This document shows positions 27,222-36,448 of a stretch of DNA of 64,000 bases, piece after piece. The translations under genes and the position numbers were made by a program. This DNA is from Bacteroidia bacterium (lineage in GTDB: Bacteria; Bacteroidota; Bacteroidia; CAILMK01; JBBDIG01). The stretch lies in NCBI GenBank assembly GCA_040880525.1, contig JBBDIG010000042.1, forward strand, positions 33,549 through 97,548, written 5' to 3'. Within the stretch, counting starts at the first letter, position 1, and each line of letters starts with the position of its first letter. The notes beneath the pieces were generated by a model. It was not told the origin of the DNA and ran no database searches. It saw only the letters and a list, made by a program, of their open reading frames with translations.

Positions 27222-27725
27222 ATGAAAAAGACACTATTTATGGATTTCTCCGTGGACAAGGAGGAAAATCAAATCAATGTAAAACGTGAATTTGCCGCGC
27301 CCCTGAAAAACGTTTGGGCCGCATGGACGGAGAGTGAATTGCTTGACCAATGGTGGGCACCCAAGCCGTATAAAACAAAGACCAAAAGCATGGATTTCCG
27401 CGAAGGTGGAATGTGGCTTTACGCAATGGTTAGCCCAGAAGGACAGAAACACTGGTGCCGCAATGATTATGAAAAAATAAGCCACCACAAAAACTTCAAC
27501 TCTGTGGACTCTTTCTGTGACGAAGAAGGAAATATCAACACCGATTTTCCCAGCGCACTTTGGGAAACAAGATTTAACGCATCAGAGGGTTCTACTTTCG
27601 TAAACGTGCAAACCACCTACGATACGCTTGCCGACCTGGAAAAGATCCTCGAAATGGGCGTACAGGAAGGACTTACCGCAGCCCTTGAAAACCTCGATGA
27701 ATTGCTCGAGGCTCAAACGAAATAG
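27222..27725 (+). CDS. SRPBCC/AHSA1-domain protein
   Basis: A 167-residue START-like protein. VKREFAAPLKNVWAAWTESELLDQWWAPKPY is the classic AHSA1 opening, and the C-terminal helix LEKILEMGVQEGLTAALENLDELL closes the hydrophobic cavity. Members bind hydrophobic ligands or act as stress-associated proteins; the ligand is unknown. It lies 21 bases after the ArsR gene and one base before the hydrolase gene. The ArsR-AHSA1 pairing is very common, and the two genes are presumably co-regulated. Confidence 0.9.
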   Translation: MKKTLFMDFSVDKEENQINVKREFAAPLKNVWAAWTESELLDQWWAPKPYKTKTKSMDFREGGMWLYAMVSPEGQKHWCRNDYEKISHHKNFNSVDSFCDEEGNINTDFPSALWETRFNASEGSTFVNVQTTYDTLADLEKILEMGVQEGLTAALENLDELLEAQTK

Positions 27726-27726
27726 C

Positions 27727-28527
27727 ATGACGAATTTTGTAAAATCAAAAGATGGGACCCAGATTGCCACTACCCGTGTTGGCAGAGGGCCTCATCTTGT
27801 TTTGGTGGACGGAGCATTCTGCCATCGGAAGTTCGGACCAAATGAAGCGCTTGCCAATCAATTAAAGAAAGACTTCACGGTGACGATCTATGACCGGAGA
27901 GGACGTGGAGAAAGCGGAAACACCTTGCCCTACAAAGTGGAGCGGGAAATTGAGGACTTGGAAGCCATCATAAACAGTTTGGATCAATCCGTTTCGGTTT
28001 ATGGGATCTCATCCGGAGCAGCGCTGGCTTTGGAGGCAGCAAATGCAGGTCTTCCCATTCACAAGCTGGCGCTATACGAAGCCCCATTTATAGTGGATGA
28101 TTCGCGGAAGCCGCTTCGTGACGATTATTTAGAAAGGCTCCAAACCTACACTGAGAGCGGACAGAATGGCAAAGTGGTGTCGAGTTTTATGAAGGATGGC
28201 GTAGGCCTGCCGGGATTTGTCGTATTCATGATGCGCCTGATGCCTTCTTGGAAAAAGCTCAGAAAACTCGCCCCTACTGTGATTTACGATACGCTCATAT
28301 TAGGCGAAACGGGAACCGGTAAACCATTGAGCGCAGATAAATGGCCGGGTGTAAAAGTGGAGACTTTGGTAATCAGTGGCAGCAAGAGCGAAAAATGGGC
28401 GCAAAACTCGATGAAGCAATTGGCAACGGTCCTTCCCAACGCAAATCACCTCAGTCTTCGTGGTCAGACACACATGGTTAAGCCAAAGGTGTTGGCCCCG
28501 GAACTGATCAGGTTTTTCAGCAGATAA
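27727..28527 (+). CDS. Alpha/beta-hydrolase fold protein
   Basis: About 266 residues. The nucleophile elbow is YGISSGAALALEAA (G-x-S-x-G) and the late histidine is in LRGQTHMVKP. The YDRRGRGESG segment after strand 4 is typical of hydrolases of the haloperoxidase/esterase type. The frame is open further upstream, but the ATG at 27727, one base after the previous stop, is the sensible start. It is the third gene of the ArsR operon. The substrate is unknown. Confidence 0.88.
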   Translation: MTNFVKSKDGTQIATTRVGRGPHLVLVDGAFCHRKFGPNEALANQLKKDFTVTIYDRRGRGESGNTLPYKVEREIEDLEAIINSLDQSVSVYGISSGAALALEAANAGLPIHKLALYEAPFIVDDSRKPLRDDYLERLQTYTESGQNGKVVSSFMKDGVGLPGFVVFMMRLMPSWKKLRKLAPTVIYDTLILGETGTGKPLSADKWPGVKVETLVISGSKSEKWAQNSMKQLATVLPNANHLSLRGQTHMVKPKVLAPELIRFFSR

Positions 28528-28646
28528 TCAAAAACTAATTTCGGCAACTTCTGAAAATAGCCTTAAGAGGTGGAAAATTTAGTTTTCCAATGACTTTAGC
28601 GATTAAACTTTTCCAATTATTAAAACACAGATTCAATCTTGAACTC

Positions 28647-29008
28647 ATGACACTATCAGAAAAAATTGATCAATACATCGAAAAGACCGGTGACTGGAGA
28701 GGCGAAATGACAAAGGGATCCGGCAGATTGTGGATGAAGTTGAGCCCGGTATTGTAGAAGAATGGAAGTGGAATTCCCCGGTCTTTACGCACCACGGGAT
28801 GGTTTGCAGCCCAGGAGCGTTCAAGAACCATGTAGGGCTGACATTCTTTTAGGGTGCTCAATTTGAGAATCCGAACGGTTTGTTTAACAGCGGCCTGGAT
28901 TCAAAAAATGCATGTTCCATCAATTTCAAAAAGGGCGACCCGCTCAATGAACCCGGATTAAGGGAACTTGTCAGAACTGCTTTTGCATACAATGCCTCTA
29001 AAAGTTAG
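28647..29008 (+). pseudogene. Broken DUF1801-family gene
   Basis: The N-terminus MTLSEKIDQYIEKTGDWRG continues in a different frame from about 28716 (IRQIVDEVEPGIVEEWKW, NSPVFTHHGM), as if one base was lost near 28715. That frame is then interrupted by TAG at 28850, where the family usually has a lysine (TFF-stop-GAQFE). It resumes to a final TAG at 29006. Repairing both lesions gives a full-length DUF1801 (YdhG-like) protein of about 120 residues. Two independent lesions argue for a pseudogene rather than a sequencing error. Confidence 0.8.
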
Positions 29009-29056
29009 CTGGCAATAATGCATTTTGGAAATTTAGCCTGTGGCAGGGCCGCATTT

Positions 29057-30346
29057 TCATTTGTCGGAATCCTTTCCGGAATCCTGCACCTTCTTTTTCA
29101 TATCCAATATTTGATGCCCCATCTTATCCCGCTTGGTTTGCAGGTATATTTCGTTGTGCTCATTAGGATCTATTTCCACCGGCACACGCTCCACGATCTC
29201 AAGGCCGTAGCCTAAAATTCCTGCGCGTTTTGATGGATTGTTGGTGAGGAGCCTCATCTTCTTTATGCCGAGATCTCGGAGTATTTGGGCGCCCACGCCA
29301 TAATCGCGCTGGTCCATTTTAAATCCGAGATGAAGGTTGGCCTCCACAGTGTCCATTCCCTGTTCCTGAAGTTGGTACGCGCGCAGTTTATTTACCAGCC
29401 CGATTCCCCGGCCCTCCTGATTCATATACAGCACTACGCCTTTTCCTTCCTGCTGAACCATCTGCATGGCATGATGCAATTGTGGCCCGCAGTCGCAGCG
29501 GAAAGAGCCGAAAATATCGCCTGTAACGCAGGAGGAATGCACACGGACCAATACAGGTTCTTCTTCATCCCATGTTCCTTTTATCAGGGCCAGGTGTACT
29601 TCTCCGGTGGTCGTTTGGCGGTAGGCGCGCAAAAGGAAATCGCCATACTCTGTAGGCATATTTACCTCGATCACCCGCTCTATCAGGGTTTCCGTCTTCA
29701 ACCGGTAGTTGATCAGATCTTTGATGGAAATAATCTTGAGCTTATGCTTTTTGGCCATTTTAAGAAGCTGGGGAAGCCGCGCCATAGAGCCGTCATCATT
29801 CATAATTTCCACGATGAGCCCGGCAGGTTCAAAGCCTGCGAGCCTTGCCAGATCAATGGCAGCTTCGGTGTGGCCGGTGCGTCTAAGTACGCCTCCTTCC
29901 TTAGCTTTTAATGGGAAAATATGCCCCGGCCGCGCAAAATCGCTTCCCTTAATTTCGGGGTCTACCAGCGCCTTCACCGTCTTAGCCCGGTCAGAAACGG
30001 AGATGCCCGTGGTCGTTCCGTGTCCTTTCAGATCAATGGAAACGGTAAAAGGGGTTTCGTGCAGTGCAGTATTGTCGCTCACCATGAGGTCAAGATTAAG
30101 CTCTTCGCAGCGGCTCTCAACCAGAGGCGCGCAAATGAGGCCCCGGGCTTCCTTAGCCATAAAATTGATTAGCTCAGGGGTGGCATTCCGGGCGGCTGTA
30201 ACCAGGTCACCCTCGTTTTCGCGGTCTTCATCATCCACCACAATCACCATCTTCCCTGCCTTTATATCCTCAATGGCATCAGGAATAGAATTAAATTGAT
30301 TACTGGTTTCGTTGGGTGGGTTTCCAGATGTTTGATTCGACTCCAT
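29057..30346 (-). CDS. ribBA: Bifunctional DHBP synthase / GTP cyclohydrolase II (RibBA)
   Basis: A 429-residue enzyme for two entry steps of riboflavin synthesis. The N-terminal 3,4-dihydroxy-2-butanone-4-phosphate synthase has [13 protein letters not shown] (acidic metal site), and a RPGHIFPL segment follows. The C-terminal GTP cyclohydrolase II has the zinc cysteines of [17 protein letters not shown] and the GRGIGL loop. Both active sites look intact. Its start lies 47 bases inside the end of the upstream glycosyltransferase gene, so it appears to be co-transcribed with it. No FMN riboswitch was seen, and the other rib genes are elsewhere. Confidence 0.95.
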   Translation of the reverse strand: MESNQTSGNPPNETSNQFNSIPDAIEDIKAGKMVIVVDDEDRENEGDLVTAARNATPELINFMAKEARGLICAPLVESRCEELNLDLMVSDNTALHETPFTVSIDLKGHGTTTGISVSDRAKTVKALVDPEIKGSDFARPGHIFPLKAKEGGVLRRTGHTEAAIDLARLAGFEPAGLIVEIMNDDGSMARLPQLLKMAKKHKLKIISIKDLINYRLKTETLIERVIEVNMPTEYGDFLLRAYRQTTTGEVHLALIKGTWDEEEPVLVRVHSSCVTGDIFGSFRCDCGPQLHHAMQMVQQEGKGVVLYMNQEGRGIGLVNKLRAYQLQEQGMDTVEANLHLGFKMDQRDYGVGAQILRDLGIKKMRLLTNNPSKRAGILGYGLEIVERVPVEIDPNEHNEIYLQTKRDKMGHQILDMKKKVQDSGKDSDK

Positions 30347-31472
30347 AGATAAATCTTAAAAAGCCTGTTAACAAGGCTAAATTCATTAAATAGAAATGGG
30401 AAATGAAACGGAGCAGCACCAGATGCAGGCCCAATTTCCTGAAAAGAAGGTCCAGGACAGGAATGGCAATGAGCACAAGCTGAACAATGAACGCCAGTCG
30501 ATAGAACTGGTTTTGGCCGGAGAGCATTCCACTTCCGAGCAAGGCAACAAGAATAAAGAACGGCCCCAGCCAGCGTAGAACTTTATGTGAAAAAAAGGAA
30601 AAGCTCAATCCTGTAAAGGGCGGCCAGAGCAATCCCGCAAAGCGTCCCAGGTTCTGAAAATTGCCGATTGAAATGCGCACCTTTCTCCTGAATTCCTCTG
30701 AGATTTTATTGGAAACATCTTCAAAACAAACCGCTTCCAGTTCATTTACTGCTTTGCCTCCATCTTCCAGTGCGTGCATAGTGATGTAAAAATCGTCCAT
30801 GAAAAAGCGGGGAGGAACGGGATGGTAGTGGCTCCTCCGAATGGAATAGCATCCGCCAAAAGCTCCGATCATAGTTCCCCATAAAATGCCTTCATAATAT
30901 TTCATCCGGTTTTCCGTAGCCAGATATGCTTTCTCCTGAAATGAAATACCATCCTTTTTAAATTCAGCATTTAAAATATTTCCACCCACCAGAGTTATTT
31001 CTTTTTCCTTGTAATGTTTTGTGAGATGAAAAATGGTTTCTTCTTCAAAAAATACATTGGCATCTGTCAATATGAATACTTCGTTTTTGGCCCGTTTTGA
31101 CAGTTCATTGATAATGCCGGCCTTGCCTGTTCGTCCCGGAAAATTGACAAGTTGCAAATGCGGGAATTCCTTTTCGCACTCTCTTATGATGGCGTTGGTC
31201 GCATCGGTTGAGGCATCCGAACCGATCAGCATTTCTATTTTATGATGCGGGTATGAAGTGCGGAAAGTGCTGCGGATCTTCTCTGCTATCACTTTCTCTT
31301 CGTTATAGGCTGCCAGCAGTATTGAAACGGTGGGAAGTGCCGGATCACTCTCTGAAAAAACAGCATGGCCAAACTGTTTGCTACGGCCCAGCACCCACAG
31401 CACTACCGGATAAAAAAAGTAGGAATGAAGCAGGCATGCAACGCTGAACCAGAAAAGAATCTCCCAAATCAT
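30300..31472 (-). CDS. Membrane-bound family 2 glycosyltransferase
   Basis: A 390-residue protein. An N-terminal TM helix is followed by a GT-A domain ([26 protein letters not shown], a LTDANVFF metal-binding DxN/DxD-like site, an MDDFYI acceptor-base region) and C-terminal TM helices (~290-375). The layout resembles processive or lipid-linked sugar transferases. It overlaps the upstream glycosyltransferase by an ATGA and extends 47 bases into ribBA. The product is unknown; a cell-surface glycan is likely. Confidence 0.87.
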   Translation of the reverse strand: MIWEILFWFSVACLLHSYFFYPVVLWVLGRSKQFGHAVFSESDPALPTVSILLAAYNEEKVIAEKIRSTFRTSYPHHKIEMLIGSDASTDATNAIIRECEKEFPHLQLVNFPGRTGKAGIINELSKRAKNEVFILTDANVFFEEETIFHLTKHYKEKEITLVGGNILNAEFKKDGISFQEKAYLATENRMKYYEGILWGTMIGAFGGCYSIRRSHYHPVPPRFFMDDFYITMHALEDGGKAVNELEAVCFEDVSNKISEEFRRKVRISIGNFQNLGRFAGLLWPPFTGLSFSFFSHKVLRWLGPFFILVALLGSGMLSGQNQFYRLAFIVQLVLIAIPVLDLLFRKLGLHLVLLRFISHFYLMNLALLTGFLRFIYGVESNIWKPTQRNQ

Positions 31473-32668
31473 CCAATTAGCGATTCATATTTTGCCAATA
31501 AATCTTTCACAATCTGGCGGTTAGTATATTTCTGTTCAATCAATCCAATGGCATTTTGACCCAACTTCAGCAGGCTCTCCCGGTTTTCCACCAGATAGCT
31601 GATGTGCTTTATAAACTCATCCTTGCTGTCAGCAATGAGAATGTCCTGGCTTGGCCTATATTCAATTCCTTCAGCACCTACTGTAGTAGAGACTATTGCC
31701 TTTCCCAGCGCCATGCCTTCCAGCACTTTTAGCCGCACTCCGCTACCTGAAAGCAAAGGTACTATCATTATGGCTTTGCTATTCATGAAGGCCGCTGCAT
31801 CATCCACCTCGCCTGCCACTATTACATTCTCCAGATCCGTTTGCTTAACCCATTCCGGGATGTGCCTTCCAGCGATATGGAAGCTGAGCTCCGGAAATTT
31901 GCGGGAAACTTCCGGCCATACCTCCTGCAGAAACCACCGCACGGCCTGCTGGTTGGGCAGCCAGTCCAGGGCGCCAAGATGAAAAAGCGATGGAAATTCC
32001 ATTTTGCTGAAATCCGCCCGGAACTTATCAGGGTCTACTCCTGCCGGTACTGTGATGTGTTTCACTTTGCTGCCCATCTCCCTGAGCATTTTGTCGTCCA
32101 CCTCCGAGATCGGAAGCAGTGCATCAAATTCATTCAGCTTTTGCTCCTCATATTTCCGTAGTCTGCGGGCCAGCAACCGAAGGTATTGTTTCTTCAGACC
32201 CGGCTTTTCGGTTTCGGCCATCCGTTGCCATATTATATGCTCCACATTGTGTGCCCGCATTACCAGCAAAGCGTCAGAATGTTCCCGAACCGTATTTGCA
32301 TACATGCTCATGAAAAGCCCGTCCACATGCACTACATCGAATTGCTTTTGCTTTAAAATCCCGGTTAAAGCCTCCCGGTAAGCCGCATCATCGAATCGAA
32401 CGATATTATAGGATGATGTTGAGAAAATATTCAGAAAGGCATCCAGTGGTTTTATGCGGGTATCCACATCCACAGTTTGAATGTCGGCCAGCGTTGCAAA
32501 TTCCGGTGGGAAAAAAGCCGGGGCGATATAATGCTTAGGTGTGTTGATCGCCAGCATGGATACTTCACAGCCAAGCGCATGATAGCTTTTGGTGAAATTG
32601 TACATGCCAATGGCCCCACCATCTTTTGGCGGCCAGGGAACACGGTTACACAGTTGAAGGATTCGCAC
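31469..32668 (-). CDS. Glycosyltransferase, GT4-like
   Basis: A 399-residue GT-B protein. The N-terminus MRILQLCNRVPWPPKDGGAI has the glycine-rich acceptor loop. The donor half has FHLGALDWLPNQQAVRWFL, FHIAGR and the VPLLSGSGVRLKVLEGMALGKAIVST segment typical of the family. It is first in a three-gene run with the GT2 enzyme and ribBA. It is probably involved in surface-glycan assembly; sugar and acceptor are unknown. Confidence 0.87.
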   Translation of the reverse strand: MRILQLCNRVPWPPKDGGAIGMYNFTKSYHALGCEVSMLAINTPKHYIAPAFFPPEFATLADIQTVDVDTRIKPLDAFLNIFSTSSYNIVRFDDAAYREALTGILKQKQFDVVHVDGLFMSMYANTVREHSDALLVMRAHNVEHIIWQRMAETEKPGLKKQYLRLLARRLRKYEEQKLNEFDALLPISEVDDKMLREMGSKVKHITVPAGVDPDKFRADFSKMEFPSLFHLGALDWLPNQQAVRWFLQEVWPEVSRKFPELSFHIAGRHIPEWVKQTDLENVIVAGEVDDAAAFMNSKAIMIVPLLSGSGVRLKVLEGMALGKAIVSTTVGAEGIEYRPSQDILIADSKDEFIKHISYLVENRESLLKLGQNAIGLIEQKYTNRQIVKDLLAKYESLIG

Positions 32669-32776
32669 AATATATTATATCCTGATTTTTTCGGAGAAAT
32701 CCGGCAAAGTTCACCGGTTATTTATTCCTGTAGATCTGCGGACATTTTTCTGCCAGGTAATAAATAAAAAGCAATG

Positions 32777-34420
32777 TCAGGCCGTTTTTTTCTTTCTGAA
32801 TATGTTAAGGCTACGGAAAAAGTGAAGATAGGTTTCTTTCGTAAAAATGATCGAATCTTTATTTGCCTTATAAGTAAGAAATACGCCTACGGGGAAAATG
32901 ATAAAAACAGGCATCCACATGCCTATGAACGGAGATACGATCAGTTGCTTTGCAAATTTCTCGAAGGTGATGGAGATCACGTAGAAGAGAATGAAAATGA
33001 GCACTGAGACTACGGATGGCATTCCGATGCCACCCTTCCGGATTATCGCTCCGAGGGGAGCACCTACAAAGAAGAGCACAATGCACGCAAAGCTGAGGAT
33101 GAACTTGCGATGGTACTCTATGCGATACCGGATGATCTGCCGGTTGTAGTGCTCTATATCCAGGCTGTGGGTTTCCATTATCCCCCGTACGGTCCTGGCA
33201 AAATTGATGGCGCGGTTGGTGGTGGCCCGGTCAGGATTTGCAAATACGCCCGCAAAAAAGGCTGAATCCATCACCACCGGCTCCTTCGATGCTACCTCTG
33301 CCCTCTGCGCCTCCTCCTCAACATGGCGCATTTTCCTGAGTGAATCCTGCCGTCTGGCAACTTTTCTGAGTCTCTCCGGTCCCAATTTCAACAATCCTCC
33401 CCCGCGTTCCGCAGGATCTTCCGGCAGCGCTTCCTGCTGTGGCTCAGCCTCCTCTTTTGCAAGGTTTTGCTGCCTCACCTGTAGTTTTCTTTCCTCTATG
33501 GATGGCCTTCGGTCTGAGGTATCTTTTAATGGAAAGAAATACGGTTTCACATATTCCTTTACCCGCTTCCGTTTGTTCTGCTCCACTATGCCTGTGGAAT
33601 CGCGGTAGTGTTTCAATTGTTTCAGATTCAGCATTTGATAATTGTCCCGAAACAGGTCTTCATTAGTTCGGGTAAGCGTAAAAGCTGACAGGTCAAACCG
33701 CATTTCATAATTGCTGAACTTAATGCGGTTATGCGGGTAGCTGATGTTGCGCCTGTCTTTTTCCAGCATCTCTTCGTAGCGGATGCCATCTCTCAGGAAA
33801 ACCACGAGCCAGCGTTTATCTTCCGTAGTCCACATTACTCCTTCCCTGGCAAGGGTCACCTCCACATTGCCCCTGCGGCTGGTGTGATTATATACCATCA
33901 CCTGCTCAATGGTTTTTCCGTCCTCATGCTTTTTTCCTACCCGGATGCTGTACCCTTCAATTCCACTGTAGAATATTCCCGGTTTTATGTCGAGGGCCGG
34001 TTTCTGTTGCCGCACGTCCCAAAGCAGCGAGGCAAACTTCAGGTTGCTTGTAGGAATAATGTTATTGCTGAAATAGAGCGCCAGCGCAGCGATGATGAGA
34101 ATAATTCCCATAAGCGGCTGCATGATGCGCTGCAATGAAACGCCCGCAGATTTAAAAGCCGCCAGCTCATAATTTTCTGCAAGCGTACCAAACGTCATAA
34201 TGGAGGAAAGCAACACGGCCAGCGGCAGCGCCATAGGCACAAGACTGGCCGAGGCATAGAAAAGCAATTCCGCTATAATGTACCATTCCAGTCCTTTGCC
34301 CACCAGGTCGTCCACATACTTCCAGAGGAACTGCATGAGGAGGATAAAAAGGCAAATAAAGAAAGTGGCCACGAACGGGCCGGCAAAGGAGAGGGCTATG
34401 AGTTTGTAGAGCTTCTTCAT
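32777..34420 (-). CDS. LptF/LptG-family lipopolysaccharide transport permease
   Basis: A 547-residue inner-membrane protein with three N-terminal and three C-terminal TM helices around a periplasmic beta-jellyroll domain. The N-terminus (FAGPFVATFFICLFILLMQFLW) and the ELAAFKSAGVSLQRIMQPL coupling helix are typical of the YjgP/YjgQ family. A charged insert (~residues 300-400, with LRKVARRQDSLRKM) makes it longer than the ~360-residue enterobacterial proteins, as is common in Bacteroidota. It would form the LptB2FG transporter that extracts LPS from the inner membrane. Which of F or G it corresponds to is not clear. Confidence 0.88.
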   Translation of the reverse strand: MKKLYKLIALSFAGPFVATFFICLFILLMQFLWKYVDDLVGKGLEWYIIAELLFYASASLVPMALPLAVLLSSIMTFGTLAENYELAAFKSAGVSLQRIMQPLMGIILIIAALALYFSNNIIPTSNLKFASLLWDVRQQKPALDIKPGIFYSGIEGYSIRVGKKHEDGKTIEQVMVYNHTSRRGNVEVTLAREGVMWTTEDKRWLVVFLRDGIRYEEMLEKDRRNISYPHNRIKFSNYEMRFDLSAFTLTRTNEDLFRDNYQMLNLKQLKHYRDSTGIVEQNKRKRVKEYVKPYFFPLKDTSDRRPSIEERKLQVRQQNLAKEEAEPQQEALPEDPAERGGGLLKLGPERLRKVARRQDSLRKMRHVEEEAQRAEVASKEPVVMDSAFFAGVFANPDRATTNRAINFARTVRGIMETHSLDIEHYNRQIIRYRIEYHRKFILSFACIVLFFVGAPLGAIIRKGGIGMPSVVSVLIFILFYVISITFEKFAKQLIVSPFIGMWMPVFIIFPVGVFLTYKANKDSIIFTKETYLHFFRSLNIFRKKKTA

Positions 34421-34467
34421 TTAATGCCGGTGCAAAGCCATTATTTATGCCAAGTAAAAGCATGCAG

Positions 34468-34540
34468 ACACATAGGCTCGAAGGCAAAAAGGGCCACGAA
34501 GAAAAAATTTGTGAAACTTTGTGTCCTTGTACCTAAGTGT
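34468..34540. repeat. Imperfect inverted repeat of the CACAAAG type
   Basis: Arms ACACATAGGCTCGAAGG (34468-34484) and CCTTGTACCTAAGTGT (34525-34540) are near-complementary, with A/G-rich sequence between them. The composition matches the cacaaag/cacgaag arrays at 59.3 and 62.6 kb, so it may be a member of the same dispersed element. Confidence 0.45.
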
Positions 34541-34589
34541 TTAAGACAGGTGCAAAATTCGGGATTTCATTAAACTAAGCACAACCATA

Positions 34590-35168
34590 ATGCAGGACTG
34601 GACAAAGGATGAATTACAACTGATGAACGATCATGAGATCATGCTGGCCAAGCGCAGGATCATCAAAAAGGTTCGGCTGCTCTTTGCAGCTTTCCGGGAG
34701 CGGTTACATCCCGAACTTGAAGGAAGTCCTCTGCTGCGGCAGATAGCGGCTGATGGCGGAAAAATCTCACACGGGGAGAATTACAAGGGCCTTCCTTTCG
34801 TCATCCTCGATTTCCCGGCAGCGCTTTCGGGGGAGGATGTTTTTACCTTCCGCACCATGTTTTGGTGGGGCAGGTATTATAGCTTCAACCTGCTGGCGCG
34901 TGGCAAATATTTAGAGCACGTTGCAGAGTGGATTCAATCCCGGCAGGAGGCGCTGGCGCAGGAGGGTTTTTACATCGCCACAGGAAATGACCTTTGGGAG
35001 AATGAGATTGCAGGGGAGCATTATCAGCAACTAACCCAGGATTTTGAAATTAAAAAACTGATAGCAAGGCAAAATTTCATTCGGTTAAATAAACCTGTTT
35101 CCCTCAATACTTCTCAAAATCTGTTTCTGCCAGACGCACTCCAGATTTTCCATGCGTTGTTTTTGTAA
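34590..35168 (+). CDS. Conserved-looking cytosolic protein of unknown function
   Basis: A 192-residue protein without signal peptide or TM helix. It begins with a charged helical region (HEIMLAKRRIIKKVRLLFAAFRERL), then GGKISHGENYKGLPFVILDFPAALS and FTFRTMFWWGRYYSFNLLARGKYL, rich in aromatic residues. I do not recognise a family with a function. The codon use and length look like those of a genuine gene, and no competing frame is better. It is followed directly by a gene remnant. Confidence 0.7.
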   Translation: MQDWTKDELQLMNDHEIMLAKRRIIKKVRLLFAAFRERLHPELEGSPLLRQIAADGGKISHGENYKGLPFVILDFPAALSGEDVFTFRTMFWWGRYYSFNLLARGKYLEHVAEWIQSRQEALAQEGFYIATGNDLWENEIAGEHYQQLTQDFEIKKLIARQNFIRLNKPVSLNTSQNLFLPDALQIFHALFL

Positions 35169-35424
35169 TTATTTCCTTGCCTTTTCCCCAATTCCTCTAA
35201 GGATGACAAGTTTATAGAAAATTAAAAATCTCTATATCGGCCACTACGAAATATTCAATGTTTTAGGAAAAAGGGTAAGTGCAGGTAATTATGAAAATGA
35301 GATTAACGTTGCAGCATTAACACCCGGAATATTCGTTTTAAAAATTACCAGGGATGGCACTGCATATTTTGGCAGGTTCATCCAAGCAATAGAAAAACGA
35401 CCGGAGCAATATAGCCGTACAAAC

Positions 35425-35457
35425 GGCCGTCAAAGCGTTCCAAACCCTCAGACGGCT
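35425..35457. repeat. 33-bp dispersed palindrome, copy 1
   Basis: An imperfect palindrome with arms related to AGCCGTC and GACGGCT around GGGTTTGGAAC. It matches 28 of 33 bases with a copy at 40860-40892 in the opposite orientation. It is probably a dispersed intergenic repeat family. Confidence 0.75.
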
Positions 35458-35464
35458 ACCATGC

Positions 35465-35498
35465 AAAAAGCCGCCTCCGAAACTTCGGAAAGCGGCTT
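35465..35498 (-). terminator. Rho-independent terminator of the degenerate hydrolase gene
   Basis: The stem AAGCCGC/GCGGCTT has a second inner stem TCCGA/TCGGA. On the minus strand it ends in five T (35465-35469). It lies 23 bases after the stop at 35521. Confidence 0.75.
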
Positions 35499-35520
35499 CT
35501 GAATTTTCTGCCTCAAAACA

Positions 35521-36360
35521 TTATGGATTGGAATCCATAAACTCTTTTATTGCAACAAAATATTTGTTATTATTCGAAGAAAAAGTATTCTCACTGTCAG
35601 CCGCCTCAGCTATGTAAACCTCCACCATCTTTTTCTGTAATTTCTGCAGATCCTTGGCCATGTCAGGTCCCACTATTTTATCATTCTCCCCGACAATAAT
35701 AAGCACGCCCTTCAGCAATCTTGGAAGTTCCTTGGTTTCAAGTGCATATTTCGGCTCATAATTTTTATTGAAAACAGGCGGGATCATCACGTTCATTTCC
35801 TTTTCTTCCTGCAATTTATTTTTCATGTATTCCAGGGTAGGGTAAGGACTATCACCTATGAGGTATTGGGTTTCACGCCTATCCATGCCTACGCCTATGC
35901 TCAGCCCGCCACCAATGCCAACTCCATAAAGGGAAAAGTGCAGGGTCATATTTCTCTTGGCATAATCGCAAACGGCATTCAGATCATCAGCAAACTGCGG
36001 GTAGATATACAACTTGTTCACAATCTTGAAATCGCTGCTCTTGCCGTAACCCCGGTAGTCGTAAGTGAGTACTCCATAGCCCAGCGACTGGAACTGCGCC
36101 ACGATATCCAGATTGTCAGCCATGTTTCCATTGCCATCATCACTGATGATCATCAGGTTCGTAGAGCGGTCAGGAGGCGGGAAGTACCAGGCCATCAACT
36201 CGGCTCCGTTGGTGGAAGGGATCTTATGTTCTTCATACTTCAACCCAAACATATCAGGTGTAAATTCATACTCCTTTTTTGGATCAAGAGCGGAAGCCGG
36301 GCGAGCCGTGAATAGAAGGCTGAGCGTAAACAGAAAGAAAATATACTTCATCAGTGTCAT
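35521..36360 (-). CDS. Secreted alpha/beta-hydrolase-fold protein lacking its catalytic residues
   Basis: A 279-residue protein with a signal peptide (LFTLSLLFTARPASA). The hydrolase-4/BAAT-like fold is evident: LMIISDDGNGN at the oxyanion strand, VLTYDYRGYGKS, and the elbow LYGVGIGG. The elbow should read G-x-S-x-G, but the serine position is Gly148. The acidic residue survives in VGENDKIVG. The usual late GH segment is replaced by ADSENTFSS, with no histidine. It is therefore predicted to be catalytically inactive and may act by binding. The frame is otherwise intact, with its own terminator, which argues for a maintained non-enzymatic role. Confidence 0.8.
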   Translation of the reverse strand: MTLMKYIFFLFTLSLLFTARPASALDPKKEYEFTPDMFGLKYEEHKIPSTNGAELMAWYFPPPDRSTNLMIISDDGNGNMADNLDIVAQFQSLGYGVLTYDYRGYGKSSDFKIVNKLYIYPQFADDLNAVCDYAKRNMTLHFSLYGVGIGGGLSIGVGMDRRETQYLIGDSPYPTLEYMKNKLQEEKEMNVMIPPVFNKNYEPKYALETKELPRLLKGVLIIVGENDKIVGPDMAKDLQKLQKKMVEVYIAEAADSENTFSSNNNKYFVAIKEFMDSNP

Positions 36361-36448
36361 TTTTTGAATTTAAATAATAGTTAGCAAAAATAGGTACCGG
36401 CAATCTCAGGTCAAAATAATTACTTCAACATTCCCTTCAAGGTAAGGC

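Larger units (their letters stand above)
35218..35502 (+). pseudogene. Orphan type IX secretion C-terminal sorting domain remnant
   Basis: After a stop at 35215, an open frame encodes YEIFNVLGKRVSAGNYENE, then INVAALTPGIFVLKITRDG and AYFGRFIQ. This is the consensus of the type IX secretion sorting domain (VxIYNxLGxxV...LxxGxYxLKI...). No N-terminal cargo domain, signal peptide or start codon precedes it. The frame runs on through a palindrome and a terminator before stopping, so it is a decayed 3' end. It shows that the lineage has or had a type IX secretion system. Confidence 0.75.

Noticed and set aside
29709..30299. 196-codon plus-strand frame over ribBA
   Set aside because: It is fully antisense to well-conserved RibBA motifs, and its low-complexity composition is typical of a shadow frame.
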